Positions 26,252 through 35,174 of a stretch of DNA of 64,000 nt are shown here, piece by piece; within the stretch, counting starts at the first letter, position 1, and each line of letters begins with the position of its first letter. Source of the stretch: Paludibacteraceae bacterium (lineage in GTDB: Bacteria > Bacteroidota > Bacteroidia > Bacteroidales > Paludibacteraceae); assembly GCA_024401475.1 (NCBI GenBank), contig JAKSKZ010000002.1, positions 62,001 through 126,000 on the forward strand, given 5' to 3'. The notes below the pieces were generated by a model that worked only from the letters and a program-made list of their open reading frames with translations, was not told the origin of the DNA and made no database searches. The position numbers and the translations under genes are program-made.

Positions 26252-26686
26252 TCATTCCATTCCGCCCATCATCTCCTTTGCATACTCGTAGTCCGCATTG
26301 GTGAAGGTGTAGGTTACGATATGATAATATTTAGACTTATCAAACACATCACCATTTTCAAGGTCAAATATTTTAAAAACTCTATTTCCCCTCGAACCAA
26401 CCGCAATAAATGTATCTGAGAAAACTATTTTCACAGAATCCACGAAGAAAAAGTAAGGAACTGCTTCGACAACACCTCTATCACACGTTTCAAACGAATA
26501 CTTCGAACCGTGCCTAATCTCATAAGACTTTTCGCATCCTCTGTCATATTCTGTTACAAACATATCATAATCAGACTCATTCTTTATCTCAACACAAGTC
26601 ACACTCTCTCTTAACCCTTCTTCCCCATTATCACAACATGCCAACGTCATTGCCAACATAAATAGAATCAATAATTTTCTTACCAT
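26252..26686 (-). CDS. Lipoprotein of unknown function
   Basis: A 144-residue protein with a lipoprotein signal: VRKLLILFMLAMTLACC, the cysteine of LAC being the likely lipidation site. The rest is beta-rich (VTCVEIKNESDYDMFVTEY, YYHIVTYTFTNADYEY) and not recognised. Its ATG overlaps the stop of the upstream lipoprotein gene by 7 nt, so the two are probably made together and may act together in the envelope. Confidence 0.6.
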   Translation of the reverse strand: MVRKLLILFMLAMTLACCDNGEEGLRESVTCVEIKNESDYDMFVTEYDRGCEKSYEIRHGSKYSFETCDRGVVEAVPYFFFVDSVKIVFSDTFIAVGSRGNRVFKIFDLENGDVFDKSKYYHIVTYTFTNADYEYAKEMMGGME

Positions 26687-27078
26687 ATCTCTTCGTACTT
26701 TTTAAACAACAAATCAATTTTAGCATTAGTCACTCCTAATGGTTTACTTCCTGATTTCAAATTTGACTTCAAAGAAGACAAGCCATAGGATTTTTTCAAA
26801 ATTTTATTCAGAGTGGACATTGTATAGCCGAAAATTTGATCATTAGGATACTTAGAATCATTACACGTTGCTTTCTGATTAAAATCGTCAACTAAATCTA
26901 TAAACAACGGTGAATACTCTTTGTTTTTTTCGAAGGCTCCCAGCCTTATCTGTTCACTTCCTGCCGAGACCTCTGTACGAGACTGATTCTCAAGCATTTC
27001 AATCTCATCCTTACATGATTGTAGCAATCCTATCAACATGCAACCAAATAGAAAATTTAATCTTATAAAACAAAACAA
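26680..27078 (-). CDS. Lipoprotein of unknown function
   Basis: A 132-residue protein with a signal sequence ending in the lipobox LLQSC, followed by a charged segment with EIEMLENQSRTEVSAGSEQ. No domain is recognised. The ATG at 27076-27078 gives an unusually short n-region; a second ATG at 27039 would leave too short a signal. A -7 box lies at 27105-27112, about 27 nt upstream. It is coupled to the next lipoprotein gene. Confidence 0.55.
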   Translation of the reverse strand: MFCFIRLNFLFGCMLIGLLQSCKDEIEMLENQSRTEVSAGSEQIRLGAFEKNKEYSPLFIDLVDDFNQKATCNDSKYPNDQIFGYTMSTLNKILKKSYGLSSLKSNLKSGSKPLGVTNAKIDLLFKKYEEIW

Positions 27079-27104
27079 TTGTCAATTGTATTTTAAAATA
27101 TCTG

Positions 27105-27112
27105 CAAATATA
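27105..27112 (-). promoter_or_regulatory. -7 box for the two lipoprotein genes
   Basis: Minus-strand TATATTTG matches the consensus at 27 nt before the start codon. No -33 TTTG is visible at the right distance. Confidence 0.4.
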
Positions 27113-27250
27113 CACATAAAAAGTTTTAAACGCTACGTTTTTATGGTTATTTATATTCCATCCAACTGTTCTATCATTTTCTTACCAAATAATCAACAGG
27201 GAGCGCCTAACCAAAATAAAAGGATTGGATTTTTTCGATAAAATGGGCAT

Positions 27251-28012
27251 TTATCGTTTCTCTGGAAGATATTTCCAAAAACGCACCGGCAAGTTACGCT
27301 TGTGTAATCGAGGATTCAATCGTTCTTTAATCGCCATGGAATCGAAATAACCCTTCCACAATTGTTGGAAGAGCTTCTCGTCCATATCGGCCACCGATTC
27401 AGAGAGAAACCCTCTGTCATCCCACTGCTTGTCGTCGAAATGGACTTCCGTCGCCGTAGTCAGGTCATAATAAAACCCATAGTCACGCTTGGCATCGTAA
27501 ATAATCCATTTCTGATCATGAAATCTATCGATGAAATGGGATAAAGTTATCGGCAAAACATTAAAGGCAGGCTCAATACATGAGAAAAAGAGTCCATCTG
27601 CTGTCTTCTGGAAACGAACAAACTGCATGACCCGTTCTCGCTCTTTGATCACGCTACGCCATATTTTCGCCAACTGCATAACATCTGGATCGCCAAAATT
27701 CATTTCAATGGATTGAGAAGCATCTATCGCCTTTCGAATATAGCGGAATATCAACATATCCACATCGGGCAACTCCGACAACCAACAATCGGGCAAGGTG
27801 TAGAGAGCCGATTTTGAGATGCGACGTTCCAGTCCTTTCCAAACACGCGTCGAACGCTCTTCGTCTGTCACAATTTCCACCATTTCATCGCAGAAAAGAG
27901 GCGGAAGGTCGTTCTCTCCCAACAAGACATCGGGGAACTTCTTCGAAGCGTAAGCCTCAAAGACAGCCGACAACAATCCCTCAAAACTTTTATCGTATTT
28001 GTATGCTATCAT
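27251..28012 (-). CDS. TIGR03915-family putative DNA repair protein
   Basis: A 253-residue protein that starts YKYDKSFEGLLSAVFEAY and ends HKRNLPVRFWKYLPEKR, as in the TIGR03915 family with a C-terminal DUF4130 region. The family is nearly always paired with the radical SAM protein encoded just upstream (6-nt gap here) and is annotated as a putative DNA repair or modification partner. The biochemical role is not established. Confidence 0.82.
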   Translation of the reverse strand: MIAYKYDKSFEGLLSAVFEAYASKKFPDVLLGENDLPPLFCDEMVEIVTDEERSTRVWKGLERRISKSALYTLPDCWLSELPDVDMLIFRYIRKAIDASQSIEMNFGDPDVMQLAKIWRSVIKERERVMQFVRFQKTADGLFFSCIEPAFNVLPITLSHFIDRFHDQKWIIYDAKRDYGFYYDLTTATEVHFDDKQWDDRGFLSESVADMDEKLFQQLWKGYFDSMAIKERLNPRLHKRNLPVRFWKYLPEKR

Positions 28013-28018
28013 ATTCCA

Positions 28019-29278
28019 TCAATCATCGGGAAATTGAATCGTATATTGCGTATTCATCGAATTATTTGAACCTTTTGTCAAAATTCGCTTCACTCGTTCT
28101 GGCGTCAATTCATGAATGGTTCGAATGGGCAGTTCGCGACAAGTAAGAAAATATTGCGCCTTCTTCATCACCACCCCCATCTTCTTCAACTGCCAAGAAG
28201 AGATGTGACCGAAACGGCGTGAAGTCACAATCAAATTGGCCGACTTGACTCCAATGCCCGGAACACGAAGTATCAACTCATAATCTGCCGTATTCACATC
28301 AACAGGAAACTTCTCCGGATGGCGGAGTGCCCAAGAGAGTTTCGGATCGACCTCCAAATCCAAATCAGGGAAAGCATCATCGACGATTTCATCGACAGAG
28401 AACTGATAAAAACGCAACAACCAGTCAGCCTGATAGAGACGGTTCTCTCGAACCAACGGAGGTTTTGACACCGCTGGCAAACGAGTATCATTTGTGTTGA
28501 CATGGATATAACCCGAATAATAGACCCTTTTCATCGAAGGATCTTGATATAATGCTGAGCTCAACGTCAGTATATCCTTATCACGCTCAGGCGTCGCACC
28601 CACTATCATTTGCGTGCTTTGTCCGGCAGGAACATAGCGAGGTGCATGACGATAGTGCTTCCGCTCTTCTATACTTTGAAGAGAGCCTTGCTTAATATAT
28701 TGCATGGGCGTGAAGACACTTTTGAAATCCTTCTCAGGAGCCAAGGCCTGCAAACTCTGCTCGTTGGGAATCTCAATATTGACACTCATCCTGTCGGCAT
28801 AAAGTCCCGCTTCATCGACTAATTCTCGACTTGCTCCAGGAATACTCTTTAGATGAATATACCCATTGTAACGATGCACCGTGCGAAGGTCTTTCACTAT
28901 ACGAACAAGCCTTTCCATCGTATAATCTGGCGATCGCACCACACCCGAACTAAGGAACAAACCTTCGATATAATTCCTTCGATAGAACTCCATCGTCAGC
29001 TCCACCAACTCGCTAACGGAAAGGGTGGCCCGCTTAATATCATTACTCCTTCGATTGATACAATAGGCACAATCATACATGCAGTAGTTGGTCAACATGA
29101 TTTTCAGAAGAGCGATGCAGCGACCATCTTCCGCAAAGCTATGACAAATCCCCCATCCGGAAGCACTGCCCACCATGCCCGCCTTATGTCCACGCGTAGT
29201 TCCACTGGAAGCACACGAAACATCATACTTTGCCGATTCGGCCAAAGTCTTCAGCTTTTCGAGAACATTGTCATTCAT
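28019..29278 (-). CDS. Putative DNA modification/repair radical SAM protein
   Basis: A 419-residue radical SAM enzyme of the TIGR03916 type. The 4Fe-4S motif is CMYDCAYCINR (CxxxCxxC, near residue 67), and a helix-hairpin-helix-like VPGIGVKSANLIVTSRRFG near residue 340 suggests DNA binding. The family pairs with the TIGR03915 protein encoded next and is predicted to repair or modify DNA. It follows the EamA gene by 81 nt and may be the distal part of the rod-shape operon transcript. Confidence 0.85.
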   Translation of the reverse strand: MNDNVLEKLKTLAESAKYDVSCASSGTTRGHKAGMVGSASGWGICHSFAEDGRCIALLKIMLTNYCMYDCAYCINRRSNDIKRATLSVSELVELTMEFYRRNYIEGLFLSSGVVRSPDYTMERLVRIVKDLRTVHRYNGYIHLKSIPGASRELVDEAGLYADRMSVNIEIPNEQSLQALAPEKDFKSVFTPMQYIKQGSLQSIEERKHYRHAPRYVPAGQSTQMIVGATPERDKDILTLSSALYQDPSMKRVYYSGYIHVNTNDTRLPAVSKPPLVRENRLYQADWLLRFYQFSVDEIVDDAFPDLDLEVDPKLSWALRHPEKFPVDVNTADYELILRVPGIGVKSANLIVTSRRFGHISSWQLKKMGVVMKKAQYFLTCRELPIRTIHELTPERVKRILTKGSNNSMNTQYTIQFPDD

Positions 29279-29359
29279 GGGCTATAGTTTTAAATCCAAC
29301 GCTATTTTGATGCCAAAATTAGAGTCTTAATATGCAAAATGACTGCACAGCGGAAGATA

Positions 29360-30274
29360 TCATTCCATTTTCGAACTGGCCGACTTGCTCTTATTCACCA
29401 CGGCAACACCGACGAAAACCAGCGCAGCCGCCAACACTTTCTGCCAAGAGAGCATATCCATTCCCAAATAGATGCTTAAGCAAGCCGCCACAATAGGTTG
29501 AACGTAGGAATACATGCTCACAATTGTCGGACGCAATATCTTTTGCCCAATAGGAATCAAGAGATAGGAGATAAACGTGGCAAAGAAAACGACATACGCC
29601 AAATTAAGAGCCACTTTCGAAGAAAACGAGGCAAAATCCATCTCCACCAACTCCGGAGCCGAAAACGGAAGCCCGGCCAACAAAGAGAACAGGAACATCC
29701 ACTTCATAAAGGTCACCACACTATATTTCATCGTTAGCGGACGGAAAATGCCCAAATAGAGGGCAAAAAACAATCCGTTCAACACCATAAAGAAGATGCC
29801 CAATGGTGCCGATTTCTCAATGTTACCATTCTCGTGTGTCGAGTTGAAAATCAAGTAGGTGACGCCACAAAAACTTATCAGCACACCCAGAACCTTCTTG
29901 AGCGTAATTGGCTCTTTTAGATAAAACGCCGCAATAAACATCGTCATGATGGGCGTCAGGGTGGAGATGATGGAGGCATCCATCGGTGTGGTTATGGTAA
30001 TAGCTTTCAAAAAGACAATCTGCGTCAAAAACAAGCCCAACATGGAGGCCAAAAAAATCTGAAACAGATCTCGTTTTTCCACCTGCTCTTTCGGAAGAAA
30101 CATGGAGGTGCCCCAAAAGAGAAGCGTCGCTCCTATGGCTCGTATGGTGAAAAGACAAAACGGAGGGACCAACCCCGAATTGGCCACATTCTTACAAGCA
30201 ATGATATTGAGTCCGAAAATCAAATAAGAGCCAAGCGCAGCAGCATGCCCTTCCAACGCTTTCTTTGTATCCAT
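29360..30274 (-). CDS. EamA-family (DMT) transporter
   Basis: A 304-residue membrane protein with ten hydrophobic segments in two EamA halves (GSYLIFGLNIIACKNVANS in the first; SMYSYVQPIVAACLSIYLG in the second). Members export amino acids, nucleotides or other metabolites; the substrate is unknown. It lies 40 nt after rodA in the same direction. Confidence 0.8.
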   Translation of the reverse strand: MDTKKALEGHAAALGSYLIFGLNIIACKNVANSGLVPPFCLFTIRAIGATLLFWGTSMFLPKEQVEKRDLFQIFLASMLGLFLTQIVFLKAITITTPMDASIISTLTPIMTMFIAAFYLKEPITLKKVLGVLISFCGVTYLIFNSTHENGNIEKSAPLGIFFMVLNGLFFALYLGIFRPLTMKYSVVTFMKWMFLFSLLAGLPFSAPELVEMDFASFSSKVALNLAYVVFFATFISYLLIPIGQKILRPTIVSMYSYVQPIVAACLSIYLGMDMLSWQKVLAAALVFVGVAVVNKSKSASSKME

Positions 30275-30314
30275 TGAAAATTAGTAAATAACAAGAATTA
30301 TGTTTAGGTCGCCT

Positions 30315-31763
30315 TTAATTCGCCATATACTCCATTCGGCTGGCATCCAGACGTAAGAAGATGAACAACAATATGGAGAATCCCCAAAGAGAAGAACCTC
30401 CATAACTAAAGAACGGCAACGGAATACCGATCACCGGTGTCAGACCTAACACCATACCAATATTGATGGCAAGATGAAAGAAGAAAATGGAGGCCACGCA
30501 ATAACCATAGATTCGATTAAAGAGCGCCCGCTGCCTTTCGGCCAAATAGATGAGCCTTAAAATCAAAACAAGGAAAAGCGACAAGACTGCGACAGAGCCC
30601 AAGAACCCATGCTCTTCGCCCACCGTACAAAAGATGAAGTCGGTGTCCTGCTCCGGCACATATTTCAATTTCGTTTGCGTTCCATTCAAGAAACCCTTGC
30701 CTGCAAATCCACCCGAACCGATGGCAATCTTTGATTGATTCACATTATAATCGGCCTTCTGAGGGTCGTTAATCATACCAAGCGTCACTTTGATACGAAT
30801 TTGCTGATGGGGTTGCAAAACCTTCGAGAAAGCATAGTCGGCCGTATGCGCATATACCACAGAACCTATCATAAAGGCGGCAATTCCAACGTAGGTAAAT
30901 TTACTACGAGAAATACACATCACTATATAATAAACCACCGAAGCTATGATGGAGATATAGGCAACTACCGTAAAATGAATGGGATAATCAAAAACCTTAT
31001 AGACAAGATAAGAGATGCCAAAAAGAACCGCATTACCTATCGCAATCTTCTTTACGGAATCTACATCCTTCAGGAAGACATACAAGAAACCACATTGTAT
31101 GATAATTCCCATCAGCATCACTAAATAAACGCCATAAGATTCATCAGGCAACAATGGAATGATAGGCTCCTCGCCAAAACGAATGGCCACAATAAAGAAT
31201 ACGACAGCACACAATCCCAGGAAAAGAAAAACACCCGGCATTCCTTCTCTATACAAAACCAAGAAAAGAGCGGCATAGACCAACGCAGAACCCGTCTCCT
31301 GCTGGAGAACAATCAGCAATGGTGGCAACGCGAACAGCAATCCCACCTTGATAGCATCGCTAAAATTACCCAATCGGAAACCATAGGAACTCATCAATTT
31401 GGCTATGGCCAAACAAGTTGCCGTCTTGGCAAATTCGGCAGGCTGAATGCTGACTGGGCCAAGCACCAACCATGACCGCGACCCCTTAATGTCAGGGGCT
31501 ACTATCAGCGTGACTATCAGTGATATAATAGCAATTCCGTATATGACGTAAGCAAACATACTATAGACTCGGTTGTCCAAACTAAGCAACACGATGGCAA
31601 TAACGATAGAACAACCTATCCACACGAGCTGCTTACCATATCGCACGGAGAAATCCCAGAACGGAGTGTCCTCGAAATTATACACCGCACCATAGATGCT
31701 GAACCATCCTGCGATGACCAACACAATGTAGATTCCGATTGTAAACCAATCTACATTTTGCAT
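30315..31763 (-). CDS. rodA: Rod-shape peptidoglycan polymerase RodA
   Basis: A SEDS-family glycosyltransferase of about 482 residues that polymerises lipid II together with PBP2. Motifs include KGSRSWLVLGPVSIQPAEFAK, the long periplasmic loop with GKGFLNGTQTKLKYVPEQDTD and FCTVGEEHGFLG, and the end TPVIGIPLPFFSYGGSS. It is longer than the E. coli enzyme (about 370), as is usual in Bacteroidetes, through extra central membrane segments. ATG 31761-31763 is preferred over an upstream TTG that overlaps mrdA. Partner PBP2 is encoded directly upstream. Confidence 0.92.
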   Translation of the reverse strand: MQNVDWFTIGIYIVLVIAGWFSIYGAVYNFEDTPFWDFSVRYGKQLVWIGCSIVIAIVLLSLDNRVYSMFAYVIYGIAIISLIVTLIVAPDIKGSRSWLVLGPVSIQPAEFAKTATCLAIAKLMSSYGFRLGNFSDAIKVGLLFALPPLLIVLQQETGSALVYAALFLVLYREGMPGVFLFLGLCAVVFFIVAIRFGEEPIIPLLPDESYGVYLVMLMGIIIQCGFLYVFLKDVDSVKKIAIGNAVLFGISYLVYKVFDYPIHFTVVAYISIIASVVYYIVMCISRSKFTYVGIAAFMIGSVVYAHTADYAFSKVLQPHQQIRIKVTLGMINDPQKADYNVNQSKIAIGSGGFAGKGFLNGTQTKLKYVPEQDTDFIFCTVGEEHGFLGSVAVLSLFLVLILRLIYLAERQRALFNRIYGYCVASIFFFHLAINIGMVLGLTPVIGIPLPFFSYGGSSLWGFSILLFIFLRLDASRMEYMAN

Positions 31764-31780
31764 TATGCTCGATTCCTGTC

Positions 31781-33619
31781 TCAATTTTTCGGAAGTAAAT
31801 TAGCGTTAAACATTCTCTCCTCCATAGCCTTCTTCCTTGCTGGGATATATCCTTTCAAGTATTTCTCCATCATCAAGGAAGCAATCGGTGCCGCCCATGT
31901 GGCACCGAAACCACTATTCTCAACCACCACACATATGGCAATCTTAGGATCGTCCTTGGGAGCGAAAGACATAAACAAAGAGTGGTCAGCACCATGTGGA
32001 TTTTGTGCGGTTCCCGTCTTACCACAAACCTCGATGCTATCAATTCTTGCTCCATAACCCGTACCGTTCTTCATCACCATATTCATACCCTCCACCACAG
32101 GCTCAAAATATTTTGGATCTATGCTGGATACCTTCTTCTGAATGAAGGAAGTGTCTATCTGTCCATCCTCTATACCTTTCACAAGATGAGGCGTGATATA
32201 GAAACCACGATTGGCTATGACTGCACCCAAGTTGGCAATCTGCAAAGGAGTGGCCAAAATTTCTCCCTGACCGATAGAAAGAGAAATCACCGTCAAGGCC
32301 TTCCATCTGTCCTTTCCGTATGTCTTGTCAAAGACTGCGGCATTTGGAATATATCCACGATTCTCGTTAGGCACATCCGCACCTAACTTATAACCAAATC
32401 CGAGAGAGACAATATGGTTCTTCCAAATCTCAAAAGCATCCGCAACCTTCTTATACTTTCGATTATCAATCATTGCACGAAAACCAGAACAATAGTAGGC
32501 ATTGCACGAATGCTGAATAGACTGCTCCAAGTTGAGCGGTGAGGCATGGCCGTGACAACCTACCGTCAAAGCTCCCGCATGAAATCCATGAGAACAACCA
32601 TAAGCCGTATTCTTGGTAATAATATTTTCTTGTTGGAAAACAAGTGCATTAGCCGTCTTGAATGTTGATCCGGGAGGATAACGCGCCATCATCGGACGGT
32701 CGAACAAGGGTTTCAACGGATCGGAGACCAATTGTGCATAATTCTTCGTACGTTGACGGCCCACCAAAAGAGAAGGATCGTAGGTTGGACTAGAAACGAG
32801 AGCCAATATCTCACCCGTGGCAGGGTCTATTGCCACTATACTACCCTTCTTATTTTGCATCAACTTCTCGCCATAGACTTGCAAATCAATATCTATCGAA
32901 AGGGTCAGATTCTTTCCCGGCTTGGAAGGAACATCATATTCTCCATTGTTATAACTACCCTTGATACGACCATGAGCATCACGAAGCAAAATCTCCATGC
33001 CCTTCTCACCACGCAAAACCTCCTCGTAGGTAAGTTCCACGCCATTCTGCCCAGCGAAATCACCAGGCACGTAGAAATCGTTCTTCTCATCATCCACCAC
33101 CTTTTTGCTGACCTCACCGATAGAACCTAAAACCAAGGCCGCATTCGGATAGTTATACTCTCGCAAAGTACGCTTTTGAATATAGATACCTGGGAAACGA
33201 AACATTTTCTCCTGCAATACACCATACTCCATAGCCGAAAGCTGGGAGATGAATGGCTGGGGCGTATATCGAGAATATCCTCTTTTATTGCGAATCTCAC
33301 GCATACGCTTATCGAACACCTCTTTGGTGATTCCTATCGTTCTACAAAAATCAAGCGTGTCCAAATCGGTCATCTCCTTAGTGACCACCATGATATCATA
33401 GGCAGGCTTGTTGTAAACCAACAATTTCCCATTACGATCTTTAATCAAGCCACGAGTAGGGAACTGAGTCTTCTTCCAGAATGCATTACTATCCGCCTTA
33501 TCGCGATAGGAATCATCCACGATTTGAAGATTAATCAATCTTGCGATATAGATTAGCACAACCAATATCGCCAAGCCCGCAATGACGTTTTTCCTATTTT
33601 GATATTGATCGTTCAGCAT
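31781..33619 (-). CDS. mrdA: Penicillin-binding protein 2 (transpeptidase)
   Basis: A 612-residue class B PBP. One N-terminal membrane segment (VIAGLAILVVLIYIARLINL) is followed by the dimerisation domain and the transpeptidase domain with SxxK in PPGSTFKTANA, SxN in HSCNAYYCSG and KTGTAQNPHG. It cross-links peptidoglycan during elongation in complex with RodA and MreBCD. It follows mreD by one base and precedes rodA. Confidence 0.94.
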   Translation of the reverse strand: MLNDQYQNRKNVIAGLAILVVLIYIARLINLQIVDDSYRDKADSNAFWKKTQFPTRGLIKDRNGKLLVYNKPAYDIMVVTKEMTDLDTLDFCRTIGITKEVFDKRMREIRNKRGYSRYTPQPFISQLSAMEYGVLQEKMFRFPGIYIQKRTLREYNYPNAALVLGSIGEVSKKVVDDEKNDFYVPGDFAGQNGVELTYEEVLRGEKGMEILLRDAHGRIKGSYNNGEYDVPSKPGKNLTLSIDIDLQVYGEKLMQNKKGSIVAIDPATGEILALVSSPTYDPSLLVGRQRTKNYAQLVSDPLKPLFDRPMMARYPPGSTFKTANALVFQQENIITKNTAYGCSHGFHAGALTVGCHGHASPLNLEQSIQHSCNAYYCSGFRAMIDNRKYKKVADAFEIWKNHIVSLGFGYKLGADVPNENRGYIPNAAVFDKTYGKDRWKALTVISLSIGQGEILATPLQIANLGAVIANRGFYITPHLVKGIEDGQIDTSFIQKKVSSIDPKYFEPVVEGMNMVMKNGTGYGARIDSIEVCGKTGTAQNPHGADHSLFMSFAPKDDPKIAICVVVENSGFGATWAAPIASLMMEKYLKGYIPARKKAMEERMFNANLLPKN

Positions 33620-33620
33620 A

Positions 33621-34127
33621 TCAGTTTTTCGATTTAATCATTTCCAAAACCCATATCATCAAAACTGTGAATATGGAACTAAACAAAGTCTTCAACAACA
33701 CCCATAGAATATCCGACAAGGAAGCATACTCCACCATCAAAAAGAAGAAATGGTGAAGCACAACCAAGATTATCGCATACTGCATAAACGAGCCAGGGCC
33801 ATACGTCTTGAACGAAGGCATCACATTCGAGGTGTGCTCATTACGAGGCCCAAACAAATTCTGCAAATAAGGTATGACGAAACAAAGGAAGACGCATGCA
33901 CTGGCATGGCATCCAGGCGTTCCTGAAAATATGTCAATCAAGAATCCCATCAAGAAACCAATCAACAAGAAAGCTGAGCGCGAAATGGTGGGAGGAAGTG
34001 TTATCAAGAAGTAAATATAAAGATATGGGTTGATGAATCCATAAAATAGAATGTTGTTCAACACCAACACCTGCAACAAGATATAAAAGATAAAGGCACC
34101 ACTACGCCTCAAGAAAAAATCTATCAT
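33621..34127 (-). CDS. mreD: Rod-shape-determining protein MreD
   Basis: A 168-residue inner-membrane protein with about five hydrophobic segments (FIFYILLQVLVLNNILFYG, FLMGFLIDIFSGTPGCHAS). The FLIDIFSGTPG motif is typical of MreD. The start overlaps the mreC stop by four bases. It links MreC to the elongation complex. Confidence 0.88.
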   Translation of the reverse strand: MIDFFLRRSGAFIFYILLQVLVLNNILFYGFINPYLYIYFLITLPPTISRSAFLLIGFLMGFLIDIFSGTPGCHASACVFLCFVIPYLQNLFGPRNEHTSNVMPSFKTYGPGSFMQYAIILVVLHHFFFLMVEYASLSDILWVLLKTLFSSIFTVLMIWVLEMIKSKN

Positions 34128-34984
34128 TTCTTGCCTCCTTCCATTTTTTTCAGATTCTTAGCCTCCAACTCCTGTTGCTCTTCCAAGTTGTCGAATGCCA
34201 TGGCATCTACATAAGAAAGGCGAGAGAAATCGACAAACAACTCGACCTCTATGTAGTAATTATCATCGTTCTTCTGCTTCAAATACTTCACCGTACCAAC
34301 CTTAATGCCTTCTGGGAAGATGGACGAATAACCGCTTGTCACAACCGTGTCGCCAACAGCAGCCTTCACATAACGAGGCATCTCTTCCAAGATGGCCGTT
34401 TTGCTGTCACGACCGTCCCAAATCAATGAGCCCGATTTATTCTCGCCCTTCAACTTCACATTGATATATGAATGAGGATTGAGGATAGGCAAAACAACCG
34501 AGAAATGTTCGGAGACCTCGCTGACGATGCCCACAACACCCAAGTCATTGACAACGCCCATCTCCACCTTCATGCCATCGGCTGCGCCTTTGTCCAATGT
34601 CAAATAGTTCTTATGCTTGTTATACGAAGCATTGATGACCTTGGCTGTGACGAAAGAATACTTCTTTTGCAAAGCCATCTCCTTTCGACCCTGGTAAGAA
34701 GAATCCTGCTTCAAGAAACGAAGTTCCTCCTCCAATTGATAAAGACGTTGCTTCAAATCGGTGTTCTCCACCGCCAACGCCTGATTCACCTTACCCAAAC
34801 CGAAATATTCAGAAACGGAATTTGACATCGCATAGATATTCCCAACCATTGCATTGCTAGAATTCAAGAAAGAGTTCCGCTGGAATTGGTTATGCTTGAC
34901 GACAAGGAAGAGGGATAATGACTCCAAGAAAAGGAAAAGAATCAATATCCTATTACTAACAAAAAAACGGATTAATGCCCTCAT
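34124..34984 (-). CDS. mreC: Rod-shape-determining protein MreC
   Basis: A 286-residue protein with an N-terminal membrane anchor (RILILFLFLESLSLFLVV), a coiled coil (about 60-95, ENTDLKQRLYQLEEELRFLK) and the beta-barrel domain with DKGAADGMKVEMGVVNDLGV and GDTVVTSGYSSIFPEGIKVG. It organises the elongasome in the periplasm. About 190 nt separate it from mreB, with a hairpin in between. Confidence 0.92.
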   Translation of the reverse strand: MRALIRFFVSNRILILFLFLESLSLFLVVKHNQFQRNSFLNSSNAMVGNIYAMSNSVSEYFGLGKVNQALAVENTDLKQRLYQLEEELRFLKQDSSYQGRKEMALQKKYSFVTAKVINASYNKHKNYLTLDKGAADGMKVEMGVVNDLGVVGIVSEVSEHFSVVLPILNPHSYINVKLKGENKSGSLIWDGRDSKTAILEEMPRYVKAAVGDTVVTSGYSSIFPEGIKVGTVKYLKQKNDDNYYIEVELFVDFSRLSYVDAMAFDNLEEQQELEAKNLKKMEGGKK

Positions 34985-35089
34985 ACAATCCGACGAGTAT
35001 GTTTATTCGTTTAAACCTTTTGTTTTCAATTATTTACAATCAATTTAGGAGACAATATACCGTATGTAAGAAACCATCTCCCAAATAAC

Positions 35090-35127
35090 AACAAAAACAC
35101 GCTGCAAAAATACACCGTGTTTTTGTT
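35090..35127 (-). terminator. Terminator-like hairpin between mreB and mreC
   Basis: The arms caaaaacacg (35092-35101) and cgtgtttttg (35116-35125) form a 10-bp stem. On the minus strand it is followed by ttgttattt, so it could stop or attenuate transcription leaving mreB. No separate promoter for mreC was found in the rest of the 190-nt spacer, so partial read-through is likely. Confidence 0.55.
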
Positions 35128-35174
35128 AGTGGCGCCATTAACGGCACACAGAATAAGGTTTGCACCAACGTGCA

